From Desulfobacterales bacterium (GTDB lineage Bacteria > Desulfobacterota > Desulfobacteria > Desulfobacterales > JASFBJ01), in NCBI GenBank assembly GCA_030149585.1, contig JASFBJ010000080.1, positions 1 to 12,564 on the forward strand: DNA of 12,564 nt, written 5' to 3'. This document shows, one piece after another, positions 6,576 through 12,564 of this stretch (the stretch's first letter is position 1; each line of letters begins with the position of its first letter). Under the pieces are notes generated by a model, which had not been told where the DNA came from, made no database searches, and saw nothing but the letters and a program-made list of their open reading frames with translations. The translations under genes and the position numbers were made by a program.

Positions 6576-7295
6576 ATGAAATTCACGCCAATAAATTTAT
6601 TACCCAAATTAATTATAACGATTGACGGTCCCGCAGGAGCCGGTAAAACAACTGTCAGTAAAAAGCTGGCTGAGGTTCTTGATTATCAATATATTGATAC
6701 AGGTGCCCTGTATAGAGCGGTAGCTCTGGCAGCCCAAAAAAAAGGTTCGGCCTCTTTGGCATCTTTAGCATCTAATGATGACCAGGCTCTTGCGAAACTT
6801 TGTCGGAATTTGCAGCTGGAATTTAAATCCAGTCTAAAAGGTTTGGTTTTATTTTGTGATGGAATAGATATCACAGATAAGATTCGTACCCCGGAAATTT
6901 CGATGCTGGCATCTACAATTTCCGCCAGGCCGGCTGTAAGAAAGGCCCTTTTTGGTCTTCAGCGTAAAATGGGGAAAAAAAAACAGGCGGTTTTTGAAGG
7001 ACGAGATATGGGAACAGTTATATTTCCTGATGCAGATCTGAAGTTTTTCCTGGAAGCTTCTTCTGGCGTAAGAGCTTTGAGACGTTTTAAAGAGTTGGGT
7101 GATACCTGCTCCCAGACTTTAAAAGAAGTTGAGGAGGATATTTTGCAGCGCGATAACCAGGACAGCACTCGGGGGGCGGCACCTTTGAAACCTGCAAAAG
7201 ATGCAATTAAAATTGATTCTACAGATTTGTCAGCGGATCAGGTTGTTGAAAAAATGCTTTTTTTTATAAAAAAGGCAATAATAAATGAAAACTAA
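6576..7295 (+). CDS. cmk: Cytidylate kinase
   Basis: This 239-residue enzyme phosphorylates CMP and dCMP with ATP. It has the P-loop GPAGAGKTT (18-26), the nucleotide-binding DTGALYRA (41-48), GRDMGTVIFPDADLKFFLEA (142-161), and the lid-region RDNQDSTR (192-199), all typical of bacterial Cmk. It sits just before rpsA, the arrangement known in E. coli and many other bacteria. The reading frame is open back to 6519 but ATG 6576 is the only usual start that fits; no Shine-Dalgarno sequence lies in front of it, and 77 bases separate it from hisC, so coupling does not explain initiation. The protein begins with about ten more residues than needed before the first strand (KLIITIDG), so a non-standard internal start cannot be excluded. 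Confidence 0.93.
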   Translation: MKFTPINLLPKLIITIDGPAGAGKTTVSKKLAEVLDYQYIDTGALYRAVALAAQKKGSASLASLASNDDQALAKLCRNLQLEFKSSLKGLVLFCDGIDITDKIRTPEISMLASTISARPAVRKALFGLQRKMGKKKQAVFEGRDMGTVIFPDADLKFFLEASSGVRALRRFKELGDTCSQTLKEVEEDILQRDNQDSTRGAAPLKPAKDAIKIDSTDLSADQVVEKMLFFIKKAIINEN

Positions 7296-7312
7296 CACAA
7301 AATAGATTATAA

Positions 7313-7348
7313 TAATGAAATTATTTATTGCATTTCATTAAATTTTTT
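7313..7348 (+). terminator. AT-rich hairpin plus T-run after cmk, overlapping the rpsA promoter
   Basis: A nine-base perfect inverted repeat (TAATGAAAT at 7313-7321, ATTTCATTA at 7332-7340) encloses a ten-base loop and is followed by TTTTTT (7343-7348). The shape fits a weak intrinsic terminator for cmk. The right arm and loop also contain the proposed -35 box of rpsA, so it could instead be a protein-binding site. Confidence 0.4.
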
Positions 7349-7356
7349 ATTAGTAT
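7328..7356 (+). promoter_or_regulatory. Candidate rpsA promoter
   Basis: TTGCAT (7328-7333) and TAGTAT (7351-7356) are separated by 17 bases, each matching four of six consensus positions. The start would be near 7363, giving a leader of about 62 bases before rpsA. Separate promoters for rpsA are well known in other bacteria. Confidence 0.45.
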
Positions 7357-7369
7357 AGGTAGATTACAC

Positions 7370-7389
7370 TACCCTGAGAGATTGGGGTA
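7370..7389 (+). promoter_or_regulatory. rpsA 5' leader hairpin with GAGA tetraloop
   Basis: Bases 7370-7377 pair with 7382-7389 over eight positions (six Watson-Crick, two G-U), closed by a GAGA loop (7378-7381) of the stable GNRA type. It would lie about seven bases from the mRNA 5' end predicted from the upstream promoter and 35 bases before the start codon. It may protect the mRNA or take part in S1 autoregulation. Confidence 0.5.
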
Positions 7390-7424
7390 AGAAAAAAATG
7401 AGGCTAAGGGGGTATTTTTAATTC

Positions 7425-9230
7425 ATGGATAACTTAATAGAAAATAGAACGTCTGATCCCAATGATAATGATAATGACCAGGGAGATGATACAGCAATTA
7501 TCGCAGCTGCCAAATTAGATGAAACTCCGATTGTGGCAGAAGAAGAACCGGAAGAAACTATGGAAAGTTTGATGGCGATGTATGAAGAAAGCTTCAATCG
7601 CTTTGCGGAAGGTGAGCTGGTTACCGGCAAGATAATTTCCATAGATAAAGAGCATGTCCTGGTGGACATCGGCTATAAATCAGAGGGTCGTATTAAGATT
7701 CGGGAGTTCCGGGATGAAGAGGGCATTGTTAACTTCAAGGTGGGCGATCGAGTTGAGGTGATGGTTGAGTGGTGGGATGATGAAAATGAAGTAGTTGTCC
7801 TTTCCAAGGAAAAGGCTGCAAAGGTTAAAGTCTGGGACGAGATTAAAAAAATTCACGAGGCAGATGGAACCATTGAGGGCGTTATTATAAATCGGGTTAA
7901 GGGCGGCTTTTCTGTTGATATCGGTGTTCAGGCATTTTTGCCTGGTTCCCAGGCGGACTTGCGTCCTATTCGTAACCTTGATGAGATGGTAGGGCAGACA
8001 TTTGCATTTAAGATTTTGAAATATAATCAGAAACGTAGTAATATTGTTCTTTCACGCAGAATTATTCTGGAAGATGAGCGCAAAGCCGAAAGGGCAGCTA
8101 CTTTAGCATCTATTCATGAAGGCAAGGTGGTGGATGGTATAGTTAAAAATATTACAGAGTATGGTGTTTTCGTTGATCTTGGAGGCATTGACGGTCTTTT
8201 GCATATTACTGATATCTCCTGGGGAAGGGTTAAGCATCCTTCTGAGCTGTTTGAAGTCGGAGATGAAATCACAGTTAAAATCCTTAATCTGGATATTGAA
8301 AGAGAACGTGTTTCACTTGGAACCAAGCAATTGACTCAGGATCCATGGTTAACTGCAACGGAAAATTATCCTGTGGGCTCACGCATCACCGGCAAGGTAG
8401 TAAGTTTAACCGATTACGGAGCCTTTATTGAACTGCAAGAGGGAATAGAAGGACTGATTCATGTTTCAGAGATGTCTTGGACCCGTAAAATACGGCATCC
8501 TTCCAAGGTAGTTTCGGTGAATGAGGAAATTGAGGCGATCGTACTTGATATAAAACCGGAAAATCGGCGAATTTCTCTTGGAATAAAACAGATAGCACCT
8601 AATCCATGGGATGTGATTCATGATAAATATCCAGTAGGTACTATCATAGAGGGTAAAATTAAAAATATTACTGATTTCGGTCTTTTTATCGGAATTGATG
8701 AAGGTATTGACGGGCTGGTTCATATTTCTGATATATCCTGGACCAAAAGGATTAAACACCCCACGGAAATTTATAAAAAAGGGGATGTGGTTCAAGCCAG
8801 GGTACTTGAAATTGATAAGGATAATGAAAGATTTTCGCTCGGCATCAAGCAACTTCAAGCCGACCCATGGGAAACAGTAGGAGAACGTTATGCGGTTGGA
8901 ACGGAAATTACCGGGACTGTAACCAATATTACTGATTTCGGTGTTTTTATTGAATTAGAAGAAGGCATTGAAGGCCTTGTTCATGTTTCTGAAATCAGCA
9001 AAGAAAAGATAAAAACACCGGTCGGCATGTATAATATAAAAGATGTTATCACCGCCAAAGTAATGAATATAAACAGTGAAGAAAGAAGAATCGGTCTTTC
9101 CATCAAACGTATGGAAATGGATGATGACCAGTCAGTGCTAAGTGAGTATGTCAATAATATGAAGCCTGCTACCTCATCTTTTGGCGAGATTTTACGTGAG
9201 AACCTTCAAGAAAAATTAAAAGAGGATTAA
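7425..9230 (+). CDS. rpsA: 30S ribosomal protein S1 with six S1 domains
   Basis: This 601-residue protein binds mRNA on the 30S subunit and helps start translation, especially on mRNAs with weak Shine-Dalgarno sites. Six S1 RNA-binding domains can be traced at about residues 62-130, 146-213, 231-302, 316-389, 403-476 and 490-563. The last four carry the usual YGVFVDL/DGLLHITDISW-type signatures; the first two, which anchor S1 to the ribosome, are more divergent, as is normal for the family. Residues 1-50 form a strongly acidic, low-complexity extension with Asn-Asp repeats, longer than the short N-terminus of E. coli S1 (557 residues). AAGGGGG (7406-7412) precedes the ATG by twelve bases, a longer spacing than its neighbours have. 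It lies downstream of cmk, has its own candidate promoter and leader hairpin, and ends in a strong terminator. Confidence 0.96.
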   Translation: MDNLIENRTSDPNDNDNDQGDDTAIIAAAKLDETPIVAEEEPEETMESLMAMYEESFNRFAEGELVTGKIISIDKEHVLVDIGYKSEGRIKIREFRDEEGIVNFKVGDRVEVMVEWWDDENEVVVLSKEKAAKVKVWDEIKKIHEADGTIEGVIINRVKGGFSVDIGVQAFLPGSQADLRPIRNLDEMVGQTFAFKILKYNQKRSNIVLSRRIILEDERKAERAATLASIHEGKVVDGIVKNITEYGVFVDLGGIDGLLHITDISWGRVKHPSELFEVGDEITVKILNLDIERERVSLGTKQLTQDPWLTATENYPVGSRITGKVVSLTDYGAFIELQEGIEGLIHVSEMSWTRKIRHPSKVVSVNEEIEAIVLDIKPENRRISLGIKQIAPNPWDVIHDKYPVGTIIEGKIKNITDFGLFIGIDEGIDGLVHISDISWTKRIKHPTEIYKKGDVVQARVLEIDKDNERFSLGIKQLQADPWETVGERYAVGTEITGTVTNITDFGVFIELEEGIEGLVHVSEISKEKIKTPVGMYNIKDVITAKVMNINSEERRIGLSIKRMEMDDDQSVLSEYVNNMKPATSSFGEILRENLQEKLKED

Positions 9231-9253
9231 TCCTTGTTTAAGCCTGATATTGC

Positions 9254-9280
9254 GCCACCTTTTTTGAAAGGTGGCTTTTT
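9254..9280 (+). terminator. Intrinsic terminator after rpsA
   Basis: GCCACCTTT (9254-9262) pairs perfectly with AAAGGTGGC (9267-9275) across a four-base loop, followed by five Ts, one A, and four more Ts. It begins 24 bases after the rpsA stop codon and ends about nine bases before the sppA start codon, so sppA is either served by read-through or by an unseen promoter. Confidence 0.85.
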
Positions 9281-9289
9281 ATTTTAATT

Positions 9290-10183
9290 ATGTTTTCTCG
9301 CCGACACCCATATCTTTTTTTTATTTTGATTTTCAGCGCTATTGGCATTAGCGGTATTCTGGGCTCTATCCTGCTTATAGTCTCTAAATCCGATCGCTCT
9401 GATTTTGGGAAGGGAGATAAGGTCGGTGTAATAGAGATTATCGGGCCGATTGCTGATTCAAAGGCCGTGCTTGAAGATCTAAAAAAGTTTCGCGAGGCAT
9501 CTTCTATTAAGGCAATTGTGGTTCGGATTAATTCCCCCGGGGGTGGAGTGGGGCCTTCCCAGGAGATCTATCGCGAAATTCAAAAAGTTATAAAAGAGAA
9601 GATCGTTGTTGCTTCAATGGGAGCAATAGCTGCTTCTGGTGGGTATTATATTGCCGCTGGTTCAAATAAAATCGTTGCTAATCCAGGGACAATAACCGGC
9701 AGTATCGGTGTAATTATGGGATATACCAATCTTGAAAAATTATTTGAAAAGATTGGCCTGACACCGGTTGTGATAAAAAGCGGTGAATATAAGGATATTG
9801 GCTCACCAGCCAGAACCATGACCAGTTCGGAAAAAGCGTTTTTGCAAAGGTTTACAAATTTAATTCACCAGCAATTTGTTAAGGCGATCGCTCAGGGCCG
9901 AAATTTAGAACAAACCAAGGTTGAAAAAATCGCAGATGGCCGCATTCTTACTGGTGAAGAGGCCAAAGTTCTGGGTCTGGTTGACCAGATTGGAAATTTT
10001 GAGGATGCTGTGGAGCTGGCTGGGCGCCTGGGAGGCATTAAAGGTCGGATTATAACAGTTTATCCTCACAAAAAGAAGTACTCAATTTTAAAATATTTGG
10101 CAGAGTCTTCTGCTAAAGAAATTTTTAAACAGATGTTGCACTCATCTTTTTTTACAGCCTATCTGTATAGTCCGGCCTTTTGA
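9290..10183 (+). CDS. sppA: Signal peptide peptidase SppA (short, S49 family)
   Basis: This 297-residue membrane-anchored serine protease of family S49 degrades cleaved signal peptides. One N-terminal hydrophobic helix (about residues 8-31) follows a basic start (SRRH), and the catalytic part should face the periplasm. The nucleophile is Ser116 in GAIAASGGYYIA (111-122) and the general base Lys168 in SGEYKDIGSP (164-173), the Ser/Lys dyad of the family. RINSPGGG (79-86) is also conserved. It is a single-domain SppA of the Bacillus-like size, not the duplicated form of E. coli. The start is poorly supported: no Shine-Dalgarno sequence lies at normal distance, and the nearest match (AAAGGTGG, 9267-9274) is the right arm of the rpsA terminator, 15 bases away. 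The gene ends against the convergent yciO-like gene. Confidence 0.93.
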   Translation: MFSRRHPYLFFILIFSAIGISGILGSILLIVSKSDRSDFGKGDKVGVIEIIGPIADSKAVLEDLKKFREASSIKAIVVRINSPGGGVGPSQEIYREIQKVIKEKIVVASMGAIAASGGYYIAAGSNKIVANPGTITGSIGVIMGYTNLEKLFEKIGLTPVVIKSGEYKDIGSPARTMTSSEKAFLQRFTNLIHQQFVKAIAQGRNLEQTKVEKIADGRILTGEEAKVLGLVDQIGNFEDAVELAGRLGGIKGRIITVYPHKKKYSILKYLAESSAKEIFKQMLHSSFFTAYLYSPAF

Positions 10184-10197
10184 GTATGGCTGGACTA
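10168..10197. terminator. Hairpin spanning the sppA stop codon between convergent genes
   Basis: TAGTCCGGCC (10168-10177) pairs with GGCTGGACTA (10188-10197) over ten positions with one G-U. The ten-base loop holds the sppA TGA (10181-10183), and the far arm ends one base short of the opposing gene's stop codon. No T-run follows on either strand, so it is not a classical intrinsic terminator, but it is the only structure separating the convergent genes and could stop or stabilise both transcripts. Confidence 0.45.
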
Positions 10198-10198
10198 G

Positions 10199-10807
10199 CT
10201 ATTCAAACAGGCTGACATCACCCAAACCGCTTCTTAAAATTTCCGGCTCATCATCAATTAACGAGATTATACTGGAGGGTTCTCCAGGGGTTGAGCCGCC
10301 GTCAATTACTATCTTGATTTGGTTCTCAAAATAATCATTGATCAAGGATGGATCGTTTAGCGCTGTGCCATCCGGTTTGGTAGCGCTGGTGGAAATAATA
10401 GGGTTGCCAAGCTCTTTGATCAGAGCAATGCAGATATTACTGGCCGGCACCCGGATACCTGCGGTTTTGCGTTTGGTAAGCATTATTTTTGGAACCAGCT
10501 TGGAACCTTCCAGAATAAATGTATAGGGCCCAGGCAAAAGGCGTTTCATTGTCTTATAAGCATAATTAGATACTTTGGCATAATGACTAATGTTTTTAAG
10601 ATCAGAGCAGATAAAGCTGAATGGTTTATTTTTGCTGCGCTGTTTTAAAAGATATATTTTGCTAATTGATTTTTTATTCATAATATCACAACCAATACCA
10701 TAATAGGTATCAGTCGGGTAGGATATCAGGGCACCCTTTTTTAATTGATCCACGACTTTTTTAATAAGCCTTGGAGGCGGATTTAATGGGTTTATTTTAA
10801 TGATCAT
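10199..10807 (-). CDS. yciO: YciO/TsaC (Sua5-YrdC) family protein, threonylcarbamoyl-AMP synthase-like
   Basis: This 202-residue single-domain protein belongs to the YrdC fold, whose members make threonylcarbamoyl-AMP from threonine, bicarbonate and ATP for the t6A modification of tRNA. Motifs visible are SYPTDTYYGIGCD (29-41), KQRSKNKP (55-62), LLPGPYTFIL (90-99), KRKTAGIRVP (112-121) and STSA (139-142). The opening INPLNPPPRLI and the ending LRSGLGDVSLF resemble E. coli YciO more than TsaC, and there is no Sua5 C-terminal domain. It keeps the KxRxxK-type basic segment of active TsaC proteins, which E. coli YciO lacks as I recall it, so it may be active. No Shine-Dalgarno site precedes the ATG, but a perfect TATAAT lies five bases upstream, suggesting a leaderless mRNA. 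The family is clear; the YciO versus TsaC assignment is moderately sure. Confidence 0.88.
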   Translation of the reverse strand: MIIKINPLNPPPRLIKKVVDQLKKGALISYPTDTYYGIGCDIMNKKSISKIYLLKQRSKNKPFSFICSDLKNISHYAKVSNYAYKTMKRLLPGPYTFILEGSKLVPKIMLTKRKTAGIRVPASNICIALIKELGNPIISTSATKPDGTALNDPSLINDYFENQIKIVIDGGSTPGEPSSIISLIDDEPEILRSGLGDVSLFE

Positions 10808-10812
10808 TTTTT

Positions 10813-10818
10813 ATTATA
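10813..10818 (-). promoter_or_regulatory. -10 box of the yciO-like gene, leaderless transcript predicted
   Basis: Reading the minus strand, TATAAT lies five bases before the ATG at 10807, which places the transcription start at or next to the A of the start codon. The -35 region is weak (AATTAT at 17-base spacing). The gene has no Shine-Dalgarno sequence, in agreement. Confidence 0.4.
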
Positions 10819-10892
10819 GATTTTTTTATAGGTTAATAATTGAGAAAATGGTTCAATAAATAATATTGCACATTGATTAAACTGCCATATTG

Positions 10893-10993
10893 GAGTAGGC
10901 AAAGCAACGAATAAAAGATTGCCAAAGACAAAATCATCTGTTATCGGATGACAGGTTTTAATAACGCAAGACAAAGCCTACTTAAAACTTTTT
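10893..10993 (+). promoter_or_regulatory. Candidate structured RNA leader of guaB with mutually exclusive stems
   Basis: A closing stem pairs AGTAGGC (10894-10900) with GCCTACT (10976-10982). Inside, TCATCT (10934-10939) pairs with GGATGA (10946-10951), and its loop GTTAT (10940-10944) can pair with ATAAC (10961-10965) as a pseudoknot. Two competing stems exist: GGCAA (10898-10902) with TTGCC (10919-10923), and AGGTTTTAA (10953-10961) with TTAAAACTT (10982-10990), the latter running into a T-run to 10993. This layout is what a riboswitch or attenuator looks like, but I recognise no known class. The rest of the 240-base intergenic region is AT-rich with no clear gene or certain promoter. Confidence 0.35.
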
Positions 10994-11028
10994 AATAATA
11001 AAAAAAATATATCTTACTCAAGCAGTTC

Positions 11029-11041
11029 ATCCTGGAAGGAT
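11029..11041 (+). promoter_or_regulatory. Small hairpin covering the guaB ribosome binding site
   Basis: ATCCT (11029-11033) pairs with AGGAT (11037-11041) across a three-base loop. The right arm overlaps the guaB Shine-Dalgarno sequence GGAAGGA (11034-11040), seven bases from the ATG. Short and of modest stability. Confidence 0.35.
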
Positions 11042-11047
11042 CTCCCG

Positions 11048-12511
11048 ATGAATAAATTAATAATTGAAGATGCTTTTTCTTTTGATGATGTATTATTAGT
11101 GCCAAATTATTCTGATGTATTACCAAAGGATGTAGATACTTCAACCTGGCTTACGAAAAATATTTCTCTAAATATTCCCATAGTCAGCGCTGCAATGGAT
11201 ACGGTGACCGAGGCTTTGGCTGGTATAAGTATGGCACGGGCCGGTGGGATTGGCTTTATTCATCGCAATATGAGTATTAAAAGCCAGGTTATTCAAGTTG
11301 AAATGGTAAAAAAATCGGAAAGTGGAATGATTGTAAATCCAGTGACTATTCATCCTGATAAACCAGTATCCGATGTTCTGAAAATGATGACCCATTATCG
11401 CATTTCAGGGGTGCCTGTTATTAAGGATGGACATCTGGTTGGAATTATAACCAACCGTGATTTGCGTTTTGAAACTGAACTGAGCAAAACCGTTGGTCAG
11501 GTGATGACTACCGAAAATCTGATTACCGTACCTGAAGGAATCAGTCTTGAAGACTCTAAAAAGCTTTTACACAAGCACCGGATTGAAAAGCTTTTGGTAG
11601 TAGACGAAAAAGGCCGCCTTAATGGAATGATTACTATAAAGGATATTGAAAAAATAAAAAAATATCCAAATGCCTGTAAAGATGAATTTGGACGTCTAAG
11701 AGTAGGAGCTGCCATTGGAGTAGGACCGGATATGGAAGAGCGAACACAGTCTCTTTTGGATGCTGATGCTGATGTAATTATTATCGACACCTCACATGGG
11801 CACACTAAAAATGTTATAAATGCTGTAGAAAAACTTAAAAATAATTTTAAAAATATTGAACTGATTGCCGGTAATGTCGGCACTGCAAAAGGAGCTGAAG
11901 GTCTTATTAAAGCCGGTGTAGATGGAGTAAAAATCGGTATCGGGCCAGGATCAATTTGCACTACCAGGATTATTGCAGGGATAGGAGTTCCGCAGATAAC
12001 TGCTATTATAAACTGCAAGGCTATTTCCAATCAAACCGGTGTTCCTTTAATCGCGGATGGGGGAATAAAATTCTCCGGTGATATTACAAAGGCCATTGGG
12101 GCGGGAGCTCATTGTATTATGATTGGAGGCCTTTTTGCCGGCACAGAGGAAAGCCCTGGCGAAACAATTCTATACCAGGGGCGCACCTATAAAGTTTATC
12201 GTGGTATGGGTTCTATGGAAGCTATGAAAAAGGGAAGTAAGGATCGCTATTACCAGACCGAAGATGAGTCAGATGATAAGCTGGTACCGGAAGGTATTGT
12301 GGGAAGGGTGCCCTACAGGGGATCTTTGGCTGAAAATATTCATCAGCTTATTGGAGGCTTAAAAGCCGGCATGGGATATGCTGGTTGCAAGAATATTGAG
12401 GAGTTAAGGAAAAATGCCAGATTTGTAAAAATCAGTGCCGCCGGCATGCGGGAAAGTCATGTTCATGATGTTATAATAACAAAAGAGGCGCCCAACTACC
12501 GGCTGGATTAA
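11048..12511 (+). CDS. guaB: Inosine-5'-monophosphate dehydrogenase
   Basis: This 487-residue enzyme oxidises IMP to XMP with NAD+, the first committed step to GMP. A (beta/alpha)8 barrel is interrupted by a pair of CBS domains at about residues 95-205, which in the family bind adenine or guanine nucleotides and adjust activity. The catalytic Cys304 lies in GIGPGSICTTR (297-307). AGNVGTA (274-280), IADGGIKFSGD (335-345), the IMP-contact YRGMGSMEAM (384-393) and the active-site flap EGIVGRVPYRG (415-425) are all intact. Length matches bacterial GuaB (488 in E. coli). GGAAGGA seven bases before the ATG fixes the start, and a small hairpin overlaps it. It runs away from the yciO-like gene. Only 53 bases follow the stop, with an AGAT/ATCT hairpin before eight Ts (12530-12551) that may be a weak terminator; guaA is not seen. 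Confidence 0.96.
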   Translation: MNKLIIEDAFSFDDVLLVPNYSDVLPKDVDTSTWLTKNISLNIPIVSAAMDTVTEALAGISMARAGGIGFIHRNMSIKSQVIQVEMVKKSESGMIVNPVTIHPDKPVSDVLKMMTHYRISGVPVIKDGHLVGIITNRDLRFETELSKTVGQVMTTENLITVPEGISLEDSKKLLHKHRIEKLLVVDEKGRLNGMITIKDIEKIKKYPNACKDEFGRLRVGAAIGVGPDMEERTQSLLDADADVIIIDTSHGHTKNVINAVEKLKNNFKNIELIAGNVGTAKGAEGLIKAGVDGVKIGIGPGSICTTRIIAGIGVPQITAIINCKAISNQTGVPLIADGGIKFSGDITKAIGAGAHCIMIGGLFAGTEESPGETILYQGRTYKVYRGMGSMEAMKKGSKDRYYQTEDESDDKLVPEGIVGRVPYRGSLAENIHQLIGGLKAGMGYAGCKNIEELRKNARFVKISAAGMRESHVHDVIITKEAPNYRLD

Positions 12512-12564
12512 TCTTTTTGAGACAAAAACAGATGCTTTCTATCTTTTTTTTGCTGTTCTGCGTA

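Noticed and set aside
10893..10982. c-di-GMP-I (GEMM) riboswitch suggested by GGCAAAG and GACAAAGCC motifs
   Set aside because: Spacing between the two motifs is far too long and the conserved GAAA tetraloop receptor layout is missing.
12530..12551. Intrinsic terminator after guaB (AGAT/ATCT stem then eight Ts)
   Set aside because: Four-base AT-rich stem is too weak to call as a feature; mentioned only in the guaB entry.
1..12564. CRISPR array, toxin-antitoxin, phage, integrase, tRNA or rRNA
   Set aside because: Both strands were read for regular spaced repeats, paired small genes, recombinase motifs and tRNA/rRNA shapes; none were recognised. The window is mainly housekeeping DNA.

Overview
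This 12.6 kb window is AT-rich bacterial chromosomal DNA and reads as mostly conserved housekeeping sequence. The gene content suggests an anaerobic deltaproteobacterium (Desulfobacterota, perhaps Desulfobacterales-like). It combines a four-subunit 2-oxoacid:ferredoxin oxidoreductase, an NADH oxidase/CoA-disulfide-reductase-type flavoprotein, and a cmk-rpsA pair with a six-domain ribosomal protein S1. This taxonomic guess rests on protein style and gene order only; no search was run.

Layout. Positions 1-207 hold no gene but contain a 110-base, comparatively GC-rich near-palindrome (13-122). A flavoprotein oxidoreductase lies on the minus strand (208-1569). A divergent intergenic region (1570-1818) carries a perfect 7-7-7 inverted repeat and a near-consensus sigma70 promoter. 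A plus-strand cluster follows: a P-loop ATPase of unknown role (1819-2529), then ferredoxin-like delta (2565-2789), alpha (2812-3882), TPP-binding beta (3967-4707) and gamma (4833-5372) subunits of the oxidoreductase. hisC (5374-6498) starts one base after gamma, then come cmk (6576-7295), rpsA (7425-9230, with its own promoter and a leader hairpin), a strong intrinsic terminator, and sppA (9290-10183). A YciO/TsaC-family gene (10199-10807, minus strand) converges on sppA. A 240-base divergent region then leads into guaB (11048-12511).

How the genes work together. The delta-alpha-beta-gamma set (the oorDABC/korDABC order) should make one cytoplasmic enzyme that interconverts a 2-oxoacid plus CoA with an acyl-CoA, CO2 and reduced ferredoxin. 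The ATPase gene in front of it may help assemble or regulate it. hisC supplies histidinol-phosphate or aromatic transamination. cmk, rpsA, yciO and guaB serve nucleotide supply and translation, and sppA handles membrane peptide turnover.

I see no defence system, CRISPR array, transposase, tRNA or rRNA. The observations most worth checking are a structured, possibly switching RNA leader in front of guaB, the palindromic element at the left edge, the unexplained ATPase tied to the oxidoreductase, and several genes lacking an ordinary Shine-Dalgarno site.
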